Counted from the first letter of the stretch, positions 1-12,097 are shown. The stretch: DNA of 64,000 nucleotides from Harmonia axyridis (GCF_914767665.1 NC_059502.1:33436812-33500811), one strand, 5' to 3'. A program made the numbers and translations. The notes: generated by a model from the letters alone, not told the origin.

Positions 1-774
1 TAGACCTTATCTGTAATATGTAATACCCAAGCAAATAATTCAAAAAATCTGCAAAAAATGGTTGAATTATATTTATGTATTTTATAAAAACGGGTGGCTC
101 TAAATGATAATTTGGGTTGAAGAAAGGAAGAACGACAAGAGAGTAAACACGTTCAATCAGATTTGATGGGTTTCTGACCAGAAATTCGTTATAGTATTGC
201 GAAATAATGAATTTTCTTTCAACAAAATTATACATTTTTACAATTCTATTTGCAATGCAAAATTGAAAATATATTCTTTGAAAAATATATTCACACTGGA
301 GGGTTCAGTGACAGCTACAGAACCCTCAAAGATTATATTGGTATCAATTTTTTTTTAATTGATTTTCAAATATTAATATTAATTAATTATTAAATATTAA
401 GGCATATTCCATCCTGAATATAAAGATTAATTAGTTATGAATTTTGTCCTTCATTAATTCTTTTCTTCATTAATTTGTGCATTTTTCGTATGTCACTTTT
501 TACATTATAAATATTCAAGATGAGCCCCCCTCCTTAACAAAAATCCTGACTACGCCACTGAATCTTCAAGACTTGACAAAATGTCACTTTGATGAACAGA
601 CAAAATAGAGCACCACGAAAAAACTAAATTAAGGATGGAGCTCAAACTCCTTGGCTTTTTGAATGACCAATTCTCGACAGACTGTAAGTACATATAAATT
701 AGATTTCGAGAATTCTTTTTTCTTATTGATTCCTTGTTTTTTACCCTTGGTATAAATTACATCAACCATAGCTA
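1..774. other. AT-rich, no gene
   Basis: The segment GAGCCCCCCTCC followed by CTGACTACGCCACTG near 523-560 looks like the end of a hAT-type element. A candidate opposite end near 307 (CAGTGACAGC) has no matching target duplication, so I do not call an element. Confidence 0.5.
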
Positions 775-1325
775 GACTATTTTAAGCATGTTTTGTCCTT
801 GGATGATTTTTGAAGAACCTCTTTGTTTCGAAGATACAGGGCGAACAACATTTTTCATATTTTTAAAATTAATAATAGTTTAAATAAAAATGCGTACCGC
901 ACTGTGTTTACTAAGTACGTACAATTTATTTTTAAATTTGTTTAACAACATTCCAATTACTAAAAACGGCCAGTTTTTTGACTAAAAATTGATAAGTGCA
1001 GATGGTAAAGGAATACAGATTAAACACGGTTTTCATTTGAATTAATAAGAAATGATCCTGGTGTTTTTGAAAGGGTTCGGCAGTCAATGAGGAGAAGATT
1101 GGATGCTTGTATGCTGGCTAGAGGTGGTCATTTTCAACAGTTTTTGTAGGTTGAGTTGAATTTTCATGTAATTTTTCATAATAAAATGTTATTATCTGAA
1201 ATTTTGTTTCCCCTATATCTTCGAAACAAATAGGTTTTTCAAAAATCATCAAAGGACAAAATATTCTTAGAATAGTCCAAGGAACAACCCCCTGAATTTT
1301 TGCCGCATGTTTAGGAAACACCCTG
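775..1325 (+). mobile_element. Truncated Tc1/mariner-type element with transposase C-terminus
   Basis: Homologous, in inverted orientation, to the palindromic element at 61500-62133. The right end is complete (TGTTTAGGAAACACCCTG, then TA), while the left arm lacks about 55 bp. Unlike the other copy it keeps about 100 bp of coding remnant near 1051-1149, reading NDPGVFERVRQSMRRRLD then ARGGHFQQFL and a stop. This is the typical C-terminus of an IS630/Tc1/mariner transposase and identifies the source of the MITE. Confidence 0.75.
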
Positions 1326-1469
1326 TATATATGAAAATCCCAGATTGATGAATCGAAACTATCTACTCACAAGAAAATTTTTGAACTACTCGATTTTATT
1401 TCAATTAGAATCTTTTACATATATATGAAGTGTCATTAAGCGCTTCCTTCATAATCTCCATACTTTGCA

Positions 1470-2545
1470 ACTTTTGGATATTTTTGGCTTTGGAGCCTAA
1501 CCTTTCACCTCCTAGGTAAAACAGGATTGCATCCTTCTCATTCTAAAATCAAGATCAAAGAACCTAGAAGTGAACACGATCTTCGATTCTTCGAATATAC
1601 TAGCTTGTTCAACGACACCCTACACACACAAAGATGATGAAAACAAAGTTGGTGCTAGAAATCATCAACTTATTTGAAATGTTTTCAATGTGGTGATTTC
1701 AAACAATCCACCAGTTTGTTTTTGCAGCTTGAGAGGTCAATTGATATTAGTTCTGATACTAGCCAAAAATAAAAATATATTTAACGGCAGAATAGAAATT
1801 TACAACTCAAAATTAGAATCAAATTGGTCAAATCATACCTGAATCAAGAGAAATGACCTGGTTTACTGTAATCATATTAAAGGGCTCTTAGCATTAATGG
1901 GTTTGAAAGAACTGTCTCCAGACAATTAGCACCTTTTCATTTACAGTTCAAAACATGGTTTAAAATGTATTCCTCTACATAACATTAACAAATATGGTTC
2001 AATTCCAATTCTTACTATCATGATCATGAAGGAGGAATATGAAACAATTGCACTAGTATTAATAATTCAAATACCTACGAAGAACATCAACGAGCAATTC
2101 GTGTTGATTTGGAAATGGTGAAGTTCCTCCCTAGACAGCAAAGTGGATATTCCAAATGTCCTTGTTTCTAATGCCTCTGGTACAGCTGAGCTAAAAATGA
2201 ATACTGCATTGAAAGAAATTGCTTCAAATCAAGAGATATTAAGATTCAAGGAAAACAAAACATAATAAACGAAACTTTGGTTACGAAAGAAAATATATAA
2301 CTTCTGCCTGTGTATTAGAGGAAATGAAACATTCTGCGAAAGCTTTAAATCTATCATGGAAAATCAAAAAGACTGTATATTTGATAGTCCTCAAAAAAAG
2401 CAACTTGTTTCACAGTTATCAAGGAGAACGCCTCTCCAAAGCAGATTTTTTTTTAGAATGTTCAATACTTCGAGAAGTTAAAAAAATTATTTATGTATCT
2501 ACACACCACAATAATAATTGTTATAATTATGAACTAGAATTAGAT
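1470..2545 (+). pseudogene. Decayed member of a repetitive arthropod protein family
   Basis: With frame changes, 1930-2540 reads HNINKYGSIPI, MKEEYETIALV, YEEHQRAIRVDLEMVKFL, RQQSGYSKCPCF, IINETLVTKENI and a last block FCESFKSIMENQKDCIFDSP. I recognise this order (QQSGYTKYPCFLC then NKxLVxxEKIILPPLH) from a widespread, multi-copy family of unknown function in arthropod and cnidarian genomes, probably spread by or part of a transposon. Homology left of 1900 is weak. Many stops; not functional. Confidence 0.5.
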
Positions 2546-3332
2546 TAAATGGCTCATATTAACTAAAACGAAAAATTCACAAACTTTAGACTCTTCCTCC
2601 AAAACTGTTCATAAAAAGTGGACAAATTTTCTGTATTTTTTTGAAAAACAATAAATTTTAATAATGAAACAATTTAGTAGAATCAAAGATATACAAAAAT
2701 GTGTACATTATTTACTCAAGATTGATACTATACGCTTTCCAGCACCAAGGTCCAAGTTGTTGACAATTGTTTTTGAATTGTACAACCATTTTGAAGAGTG
2801 TATTGATAGTGAAATCAGCAATATCTAAGGATCAAGCAATTTCCATAGATAAAAAAAGGTCTGTAGATTTACCAAAAAAATCCCAGTCCCAGGGTTTTAG
2901 AAGAACGTGACTTGTTCTTCATAATGGCTGAATATTACATACAAGTACGTACTAGAATAAACCCAATACCTTTTATTCTTTCATTTCTCAACTTGCTGTA
3001 TTGTTTGTAGTCACATTCGCAATAGAAAAACTCCTGCGAACACGGTCAAAATACGTGATTTCCTATCAATGTTTTAACATTGAGCGCAAAAAGTCCGTTA
3101 CCATGGTGAATGGATCTTTTTCAAAGAAAGTGAAAAGTTACACCTATTGACAACTCTTTCTTTCTTTCTTGAAGCACGAATTGCTGAAAACAGTTGAACT
3201 TGGTAGGAGGATCCTTTCTGGATGATAAATAGGGTCATAAACGGCATTAAAGTATGACACGTAAATAAAAAAAGGTACGTGGTGTACTGGTACTCATTCG
3301 GAGATCTACTTTTTGAGAAAACTTCGAAGACG

Positions 3333-3512
3333 ATGGCACACGTGCATGTGAACGGGGACCACATAAACTACCATCACCAGTTAAGTAGTAACTTTGCAGA
3401 TCCGTACGGAAGACTTTTTATTACAGATCTGTTGAGGGAGGGCTCGAAGGCCTCAAAGCAAGACTCTCCAGCTGTTTCTGATTATTATCTGTTTTTCATA
3501 ACTATTGTTTCG
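3333..3512 (+). CDS. Orphan ORF / possible first coding exon, unidentified
   Basis: ATG in good context (GACGATGG) opens 60 codons in a stretch richer in G and C than its surroundings. It begins MAHVHVNGDHINYHHQ, is hydrophilic in the middle, and turns hydrophobic at the end (YYLFFITIVS). There a donor-like site, TCG|GTAAAG, sits at 3513 in phase 0. The pattern would fit an N-terminal cytoplasmic exon entering a membrane segment. Without the splice it runs a few residues further to a stop at 3531-3533. I recognise no family and see no partner exon. Confidence 0.22.
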
Positions 3513-3533
3513 GTAAAGTTGGGAATGAAATAA

Positions 3534-5640
3534 TTCATATGGATTTCCATGAAGTTAACACCAGGTCCATTATTTAATTGATTAATTAAAAACAATTCAG
3601 TTGTCTTATAGTGTAACTAACTGTTATTAAGCTTAAATTACTGTACAAAATATTAATTTTAAGATTCAATACTACATTTAAATTTCGAGAAAATCACTGC
3701 TGGTGTAAAAGCCTTTGTGTGTTTGTTCGTTCATGCGCCTATGGGAGACCATAAAACTGTAGATATTATGATGTTAATGTTATTCATTAATCTATCTAGA
3801 TAACGTTAACAGAAGTCTAAACATCCAGTATCACTGAGTTCTTATCTATTCACTGTTGCTGCTGGCCTTTATATTTTTATAATCATGTATTTTCATGTGA
3901 AAGTGTAACTAAAAACTGCAAAAAAAAAATAGGACAAATATTCTATGAATATGAATAAACAACAACATATATGAATTATTTGAAAAAATCACATTATATA
4001 TAAATAAAATAAATAAATGAGTTATAAAGAAATAAATTAAATATTCACTATTCTGTTTCACTGGTGTCATCAAAATGAACTACTGAGTATCGGTATGTTC
4101 TATGTACAATCAATGTATGTAAGCAACAGTGGTTCATTTAGGAGACATTAGTGTAGTCTAAATCATTTGTTTTTGCGTGGTTTAAATCTGAACACTCCTA
4201 TGGAAGTAGCTGATGCTCTTCATCTGCAATATCGAAAAAAAGGGATGCTATTTGCTATTGAAAGGTTGTATTTTAAAAACGCTGAAATATTTTCATTGAT
4301 AAAAATTATGTTAATCTTATCAATTATGTTAAAATTTGAAAAATGTATCAGAATTAATTGAAATTGGATAAAAATGAAGAATAGGTGGATGACCTTGATA
4401 CTTTTGCATGAGACTCAATTTTCTACCTGGAATTATCAGCTACGTTTTCAGATTAAAAAAGGTGTTTATTCATTTATTCGTTATTATTGTGGAGGTTTAT
4501 GTCCAGCAGTTGACGGAAAGGTCTGGGTTATGATGCTATATTACTATCATTGAATTCAGAGCTGTTAGTTTTCTCTCCAATTTTTTTAATTTGAATGAGA
4601 GATAAAAAAAATTTATTACATCTAATAAACTTCTTAAAAAGGAGAAGAAACATTCATTTCAGAAAATTTATTTGAAAATTTTACTCGCTTAGTCCACCGA
4701 GCTTGCGAAGGAAAGAACTCAGCCAAGAAAACTTTCACTTTTGCTAACTATCTCTTCATTTAATTCACAAAAAGACTCATAATGACATGTTAGTTTACAA
4801 AATTATATACGTAAATTAATTATCATGTTGATATAACAATGTATTTTCTAAACTATTTCATTTGAAGAGATCTGGCGCTGCATTTCCATATAAACATCTT
4901 GGTTTCTAGAATGAATTCAGTTGAAGCAGTAACTGTCGTTCTCAGAATCACAATAAATATTCAAAGATATAGGTAACCTATTATTATAACAGTCGCGACC
5001 GATGGCGGGAAATGGTGAAATATTCCTAATTTCTATGAAATACTTGAAATACCTGATTAATTTTTCGATCTGGCAACGTAGCTGCTACTTTGACATAACA
5101 GATTCTAGGGTCTCAAGGTCATATACCTATTCTACATGTTTACCTAAAACTATGTTAAAAATCGGATAATTATGTACCAATCGGCAACCCTGTACCCATT
5201 CAAAAGTTCCAAATTTCAAAAAGGAGCGTTGGGCATAAGCCGTCCCTGGTACCCGATTCTACTAGCTGCTCCGTAGAAGAGACAAACTACTGCACACCTG
5301 CATTTTTACAATGACTCGTCGTTGTCGAAGAGCCGGACACCTGAGATTTCAACATTCCGCGACTTTATCTTCCTTTGCTCTGCCGAATCCCCCGAACAGC
5401 ATCGGAAAAAAGACCTTCCATAAAACTCACCCGTACGTTCTTGGAATATGACAATGAAAAATCATTTTATTCAGAATCAGGCTCACCATCTGTTCTTACA
5501 AGTCACTTCGGATATGGATTTTCGGTTTGGAGAAGTTGCGTTGTCTTCTTCACGTATCGTGTTTCCGTAAAGAAAGGCATTTGTGTGAAGTTTCTTGAAC
5601 GGGATGGAAGCTTGAATGGTCAATTAGTACGGTGCTCTTG
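3534..5640. other. No recognisable gene
   Basis: AT-rich to about 4980. From about 4980 to 5640 the sequence is richer in G and C, with partly open frames on both strands, but no splice or domain signal that I trust. Confidence 0.5.
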
Positions 5641-5644
5641 GTCC

Positions 5645-6027
5645 TTCGTGTACATCGCCTTGATCAGGTGTCGATGCACGTGGTGTTTTCGGTCGATCAA
5701 AGTTGGAGAGTAGTCCGGTCAATCGAGAAAATATTCCTGAGATGAATTTATACAGCATAGAAAGCTCGATGGATAAACAGCTAATACCCATATTTTCTCG
5801 AATGAAGGGATGAAAAACCGGCAAAGTCAGTCATTTTCGAGATAACGAGATTTGAGATAAGATGCACAAATTGTAGCCAATCAAAAATCACTATATCAAA
5901 CAGTGGAAAAAGGTGATTGGTAAACTATATTAAACGATCGAAAATAAAACATGCACGGGAAAACAGACCAAGTCCATGCGTTACAGGAAAATAATCGGCT
6001 GAGTCACCTTCAGATCTATACGTCCCA
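5645..6027 (+). repeat. Direct duplication, copy A
   Basis: Shares TTCGTGTACATCGCCTTGAT and following sequence with 7241-7531, at high identity through TATACAGCATAGAAAGC and ACTATATCAAACAGTGGAAA to CTATACGTCC. Copy A holds about 100 bp (about 5770-5860) missing from copy B. Confidence 0.85.
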
Positions 6028-6520
6028 AGGGCGTAGGAACTGGGGGTAATTAAACCCCCCCTCCCAAGATTTTCAAAATATAAAATTTCTGAAATCTCGC
6101 AAAAACGAAGAACGAAAAGTTCTCCATAAAATGAACCAATAATAATCATTTTACTTTCCTTTGAAATCGACACGTCAGTAAAAAATTGGATCCCTTTACG
6201 GTTTATGAGTTTCTTATCGCTTTTAAAGTACTTTTATTGCACTACGAGCTCGTCTTTGTTTATTATTTTCCTTTATCTATCCGCTATCTCGGCATCGCCC
6301 CTTATTTGCCATCTGTGATTTTTGCATTCGTCTTCGGTATACACTTACCCGTTGTTTTCGGTTTTTTGTATCATTCTCGTCACAAAATGTAGTTATCAGA
6401 GAACTGAACTGAGTAATTCGCATCGAAAAATTGTCTGGGCTATGTTTTACAATTTAATGTGTTTCATTCAAATTTCAATTTATTTGTGAAGACATCAGTT
6501 TCGGAGTGACTTTATCCACA

Positions 6521-6985
6521 GGGTGTTCCTACATTGGAGGTACAAATGAAAATAACAGATTTCTCGGATCATTTCAAGAAAAAGAGTCCTATAACATGAG
6601 TCCGCAAACGCTTTGTTTTTGTGATACAGGTGTTAAAGTTCAAGTTTTTCTCCCATAGCACCTTTCCTTCACAAGATATTCAACTTGAATTGACAAAGAA
6701 ATTCCAATTTAAAGTTTTCACTATGTGATATCCTAATTTTGAAAGCAATTCTACAGGGTTAATTTTTTCTGGAAGGGTGTCCGCTTCTTTCTTCCAGAAT
6801 ATTCTTTTTATGAACCACTAGTAGTTTAGAAAAATTAGAAAAGATACTCTCTGGTTCAGTACTTCACTTATTGGTTTGTTGTAGTTTTGACGTATTTGCA
6901 ATCGATTTCGAGAAAAAAATTCGAACAGCTCTTTATAGTAATTCTCAGGAAAATCTAACTTGTTATAAAGATCCAGTTAGGTAGG
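6521..6985 (+). repeat. Dispersed CAGGGTGTTCCT repeat family, copy 1
   Basis: Begins CAGGGTGTTCCTACATTGG and shares ordered blocks with copies at 12314-12740 and (inverted) 35620-35915: AAATGAAAATAACAGATT, CGCTTTGTTTT..GATACAGG, TAGCACCTTTCCTTC and the CTAGTAGTTTAGAAAA region. Non-coding; it resembles a Tc1/mariner-type MITE. Confidence 0.65.
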
Positions 6986-7240
6986 GGGCTTGGGGGCTCA
7001 TGTTTATGTGCCATTTTATTTTATTCAAGTAATCTCTCATTTTCCTTCGTAACTCCAATTATAAGATAAGATAAGAACAGCCGAATTATTATTATGATTA
7101 TTAATAAAGAAAATGATTTCGTGTAATTTGATTCAAACTTCGTTATCAAACCTTATCAAACTTTACAGATATGAATAAACAATGTCGTCAAAAAAATTTT
7201 TTTTTATTACCCCACCAAGAACAAAAAAGATCTACGCCCT

Positions 7241-7531
7241 TTCGTGTACATCGCCTTGATCAGGTGTCGATGTAGTGGTGTTTTCGGTCGATCAAAGTTG
7301 GAAAGTAGTCCGGTCAATCAAGAAGATATTTCTGAGATAAATTTATACAGCATAGAAAGCTTGATGAATTGTAGCCAATCATAGGATCTTTCGTTTCACT
7401 ATATCAAACAGTGGAAAAAGTTGATTGGTTAACTAAAATAAACGATCAAAATTATTACATGCAGGGGAAAAACAGACCAAGTCTACGTGTTGCAGTGAAA
7501 AAATAGACTAAGTTACGTTTTCTATACGTCC
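7241..7531 (+). repeat. Direct duplication, copy B
   Basis: Second copy of 5645-6027, 1.6 kb away in the same orientation, with an internal deletion of about 100 bp and scattered changes. No terminal repeats were seen, so either a segmental duplication or a fragment of an unrecognised element. Confidence 0.85.
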
Positions 7532-9288
7532 AACCTGTAATAACATCAATACGCTTAATAATATTCCGATTCTCATTACTTTTATGCGCCTTATAATCAT
7601 TCAAAAAAGGAAAATAGTGGTAACAGTGATACTTACTATAGTGCTTAGTGCTGACAGACTGAAAATTTCGAAGAGCACCTCTGAGGGATTCTACAGTTTC
7701 GTACAAAGTGCAATACACTATTGATAAATGATAATGCTATCATAGAGCCAACAATTTCCCGTGAAGAATTCGTAAACTAACTACCGAAAATAACAAAATA
7801 AGCTCTAGGAAGCGAGACCTTAGGACTGTTACAACCGCAAAAGTCTAAATTCAAGAAACGTATCAAGACGAAGCTAAGGAGTCCATGTGCATGGACATTT
7901 TGTGTTGTCTAACATTAAAATCAACGATATTATTACAAACGACAATTTTCGATTCATTTTTTTAATATTCACACACTCTCCACATACAAAAGTATGTTGC
8001 ATGTTTGCCCGGATAGACTATAGGAAAAAAAGTACTTTTTCCTTAATATTCAACTTTCCGTCAAGCTGGAAAATAGGTCCTTTCAAATTGTTGTTAAACA
8101 TTTCTTCAAATATACATTAGCATCAAAATATGCAATAATAATATTATTCAAAAACTTTGAGGATAATATTTTCGGAAAAAAAAGTCAGGATTTCATTATA
8201 GTAATTCCCAAAAATTAGTGAGATGGGATCCATTGTTTTGTATTATGCTAATTTGCTCAAGCATAATTAATGCTTAATTAAGATCTTCTTTGTTGCATTC
8301 GTTAGTAACTCGTTAGTAACTATTTGTAACACAAAAAATTTCGTTTGTAACCCAAACTATAAAAAAAAAGACAGAAAAATTGCAGGTTGTTCGCCATTTT
8401 GAATTTCGTCTTTCAGAGTTCTTCACCTTTTCTGAATTGAGCACTGAAAAATACTCGAATATGATCTGAAATCGTAACTTCGAAGTCAAAGGTTATACAT
8501 ATAAAACTGACCACATTCAATAGAATATTACTCATAAATGACGTTGAACAACCAGTATCCCGTTCATTCTTCGAAAACGAGGTATATGTCATAAGGCAAA
8601 AATGATTCTCCCGGTGTCATCAATAATAATATAATAATAATAAACTTTATTCACAGGAAAAAAAGTACATTGTGAATAATTTTAACCCACCAACATTTTA
8701 CGTTGGGTGTCAACAATATAAGTCAAGGAATAAAATAGGTAGTTACAATCTAAAAATAAACACAATACATCAATATTAATTCAACAATTTGGTATATGAC
8801 ACTTCAACATTTAGGGACAAACTATCTAACAAATATGATCTGTGCAGTACTCGTCAATTGAGCAGTAGTATGCTCTTTTGTATAATATCTTTTTCAGCTC
8901 TTGTTTTAGTCTTTTTTTGTTCATCTCTTTCAAGTTTGCAGGAATTCTATAGTAGATCTACGCAACTATATATGTTTGTCTGGTTTATAATGAAACGCCC
9001 TGTATATGGGATATTATTTAATGATTATAAGGATAAATGAAAATATATGAAGGAAATGAACATTCAGCTATCGCTACACTGAAAATATTTTTGGGAAAAG
9101 TGTCTTTATCACATATTTTCCAAATATTCAGCGCATTTTCTTGAATAGGCCCTGCGGTTGTTCTGAAGTTTTCGACTTACCTACTGCTCATTATCTAACT
9201 GCCATTTATTGGAAATATACTCTGCACTCTATTTTATGAAAGACTGTAAAGAATGGTTTATTTAATCATTTTTTTAATTTCTCTTCAG
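7532..9288. other. No gene apart from a LINE 3' end
   Basis: AT-rich; only the LINE fragment at 8620-8985 and a CCCTGTATAT element end near 9000 are recognisable. Confidence 0.5.
8620..8985 (-). mobile_element. 5'-truncated LINE 3' end
   Basis: The minus strand encodes YRIPANLKEMNKKRLKQELK then YKRAYYCSIDEYC and a stop, the usual C-terminus of an insect LINE ORF2 (final xAYYSVDEF-like motif). A 3' UTR follows, ending in GAATAAAG and a TTATTA repeat tail (8623-8645). The segment upstream of about 8985 is unrelated. Confidence 0.65.
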
Positions 9289-9290
9289 TA

Positions 9291-10493
9291 GGGTAAATGC
9301 ACTGGTTCTCGACCAGTTAACAGAAACATCGATTTCGAGCACGATTTTTTCACACATAAACTTATCAAATTTTAATGGTGTTGGTGTTCATCGATTCTTT
9401 GGCGAGTTTTAAATTATTTGTCATATAATTGTAGGCGTTCTTTCCGCAATTAACCTTTGAAATGTGAAAACATATAGAAAATCTCAATAACCTTCGGTTC
9501 TCGACCACGCCGCAGAGTTCTCGACCATTTTTGTGTTAGTTTTCGACCACTAATAATAGTGGCCGCTCCACATCAAAATTTTATAAAAAACTTTAAAGCG
9601 AGATGAGTCATTAGTACTTACTTTCGTACCGTACCATCGACATCACTACCTATCACTCATATGGGTTTCAGATGAGGTAATCAAGTAAGAAACACTCGGA
9701 ACGTAAAACAAAATTATTTTGCAAAAATTTCCACTTTCTATAAATATTTCAAAATAGCAACTCATACAACATTATTTGGTTATTTTGCTCTTGATATTTA
9801 TTTAGAAACTAATGAGGAAATAAAATATGAAACACCGACCACCAGTGGTCGAGAATTAAGTACAATCAAATTGGTTCTCGACCGCGAATAAATAAAGGGT
9901 AGAAATAAGTGTTTCAACGTTAATTCGGTCGTCGCAAATTTATTCAGAAAGTAGATGTATAAATGAATCAGGGTATCGAAAAAAAAAACGAAAATGATCC
10001 AACAGAAATATAGCGGTTGAAATACACAATTATTGAAGTAACATATTGGTTCTCGACCACTTTGGTCGAGAAATAAAAGACAAATTTTCCAATACCAGTT
10101 CGCGACCACCGAATATTGAAAAAAAAATATACATTAATTTGCTTCTTGAAATACACTCAAAAATATATCTTATAGTTGATATGGAACAAAATATACACAC
10201 ATAATTCATTTAAAATAAGAAATAATTACTATTTTCTGCTCATATATCACAAAGCACTTCTAAGAGAGGACGAGAATGAACCCTTTTCTATGATAGACGA
10301 TTATAAACTAATTTTTAGCGCAAAAACTTTGACCTATACCACTACTATGCAAACTATCTTGGAAGGGTAGAATGGTCGAGAACACGTACCGGGAAAATAT
10401 TTTGCACTACATGATATATTTTAATTATTATTTTATCTCAAATCACGGAATGGTCGAGAACCAGTGCCGGTCGGCTAACCAGTGCATTTACCC
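9291..10493. mobile_element. Non-autonomous element with arrays of a 12-base motif
   Basis: Terminal inverted repeats GGGTAAATGCACTGGTT lie at 9291-9307 and, inverted, at 10477-10493, with TA on both sides. Inside are about 11 copies of GGTTCTCGACCA or its complement (starting near 9304, 9496, 9516, 9538, 9846, 9873, 10048, 10063, 10097, 10373, 10451), some with one change. Those on the left are mostly in plus orientation, and those nearest the right end are in minus. The pair at 10048-10073 forms a perfect palindrome. No transposase is present. The motif layout suggests subterminal protein-binding sites. Confidence 0.8.
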
Positions 10494-10495
10494 TA

Positions 10496-11201
10496 TAAGA
10501 GAAGGTACCTAATTTAATTCATTCATTTCCAAGGTACAGAAAAACATTGGACTGAATCGAAAATTGATATCCTGTAAAACATGTTCTAGCTATATGGGAT
10601 GAATATGTATATTGATTCTGTATTATCCTTCAGGATCATTGGTAACATCATTTGCCTCACTTATTTGTCTTACGTCGACTCTAGGAGTCTAGGAAGATGT
10701 ATCAAAATGTCCAATTTTTCCCGAAAATCTTTTACTTATTCGAAAATTGATATTCAGCCTTATTCTGTAACTTCAAATCGAATAGAGATTGTATGAATCG
10801 AATAGAAATGCACCAGAATCGTTTCGAATTTGTATTCTCTTAGTCAACTAGAATTACTATGGATATCAATTACGAATTACATTCGGCAATAGAAAAAGAA
10901 TTGAATACAAAATAAGTTGGACACGATAGAAATATTCCGATTTCTCAGATTACGATCTGATTCGTTCATTTCTATTCGAGTTACAGAATAGGGCATCATT
11001 TCCTTTATTGTTAATATTGAAAGTGTACACTTTTATCAAGTGTTTTTTTCTGTAGTTTTCTGTTAAGCTTAGAAAATAGGCCAAACAAAACAAACATAAT
11101 ATGATTTTGTAGTAAGCACAAGCAGTGAATTCATCAATTATTTTGATTTAGAGGAAGTGTCTGCACCTTTCCACTGAGGTATAAGTTGCAAGACTTTTAA
11201 G
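10496..11201. other. AT-rich, nothing recognised
   Basis: Several repeats of a GAATCGAATAGA-type string near 10780-10980; no ORF or element ends. Confidence 0.5.
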
Positions 11202-11634
11202 ATATTTTCAAAACTAAATATAATGTCTTCTTTAAGAGAATAACAACAAAAAACCTTATCTAGAATAAAAAAGAAGTAGGAGACAATTAACATGAATTCG
11301 AAAAGTTTTTAATGCGATATAAATATGTTCGAAATGTGTAAATTTAGCCAACTAAACATTTGGTTCTTTAAGAATTAACAACACAAATTTTGACCTACAA
11401 AATAACAATAAATATAAAATATTTTCAAAACTAAATATAATGTCTTCTTCAAGAGAATATCAACAAAAAACCTTATCTAGAATAAAAAAGAAGTAGGAGA
11501 CAATTAACATGAATTCAAAAAGTTTTTAATGCGATATAAATATGTTCGAAATGTGTAAATTTAGCCAACTAGACATTTGGTTATTTAAGGAATTCACGAC
11601 ACAAACTTTGACCTACAAAATAATAATAAATTGT
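11202..11634 (+). repeat. Tandem duplication, two units of 217 bp
   Basis: ATATTTTCAAAACTAAATAT begins each unit (11202 and 11419). The units match almost base for base through GAAGTAGGAGACAATTAACA and GCCAACTAGACATTTGG to the final GACCTACAAAATAA. Only a few substitutions separate them, so the duplication is recent. No coding content. Confidence 0.9.
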
Positions 11635-11925
11635 TCTGTACTCAAGGTAAATAGAATTGAAGTATATACAGCACAGGAGAAGAAATAATTTCATTGAATT
11701 TCAGATTCTAAAATACAATTGGAATAATGAATAAAATCAACATTAGAATTTCAGTTGACGCCATTGATATCCATCACAGAAGAATGGTGCAATAAACCTG
11801 ATTTTAAAATTGCAAACGTATATTTATTTTCTTAGAAGGATAAGAAGGAACGGTTTTGAACGGTAAGCTAGAAAGCACAGATGGGTACATTTCACAGATC
11901 TATTGATCCAAGAAGCACTCTAAAA

Positions 11926-12097
11926 ATGTATTTGCTTATTATGATCTTAGCCATAAACCACTTGAGATGTGCTTTCAAGGTAAGGTACCAAACAATAGCA
12001 CAACTTGTCCACTACAAAGTCATAAAAGAACAATCTGCAGACAGGCGCCAGCAATCGATATAATTTTGAAGAATATGACAGTTCGACATGCAGGTGA
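11926..12097 (+). CDS. Candidate two-exon small secreted peptide, unidentified
   Basis: ATG at 11926 (an in-frame ATG also lies at 11881) starts MYLLIMILAINHLRCAFK, a signal-peptide-like stretch. It ends at donor AAG|GTAAGG (11979/11980). A 61-bp intron ends CTGCAG at 12040. The second exon encodes TGASNRYNFEEYDSSTCR and stops at TGA 12095-12097, for 36 residues in total. Intron size and sites suit an insect gene, but the acceptor lacks a strong pyrimidine tract and the product matches nothing I know. It could be a chance arrangement or the remains of a larger gene. Confidence 0.22.

Noticed and set aside
307..560. hAT element bounded by CAGTGACAGC and TACGCCACTG
   Set aside because: The flanking 8-mers do not match and the inner sequences of the two ends are not inverted copies.
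5375..5713. 112-codon open frame
   Set aside because: It starts at TTG, not ATG, runs into the duplicated repeat and resembles no protein family.
9798..10156. Long minus-strand open frames inside the motif-array element
   Set aside because: Composition is Phe/Leu/Tyr-rich from AT-rich DNA, and the frame overlaps the repeated motif in both orientations. No domain is visible.
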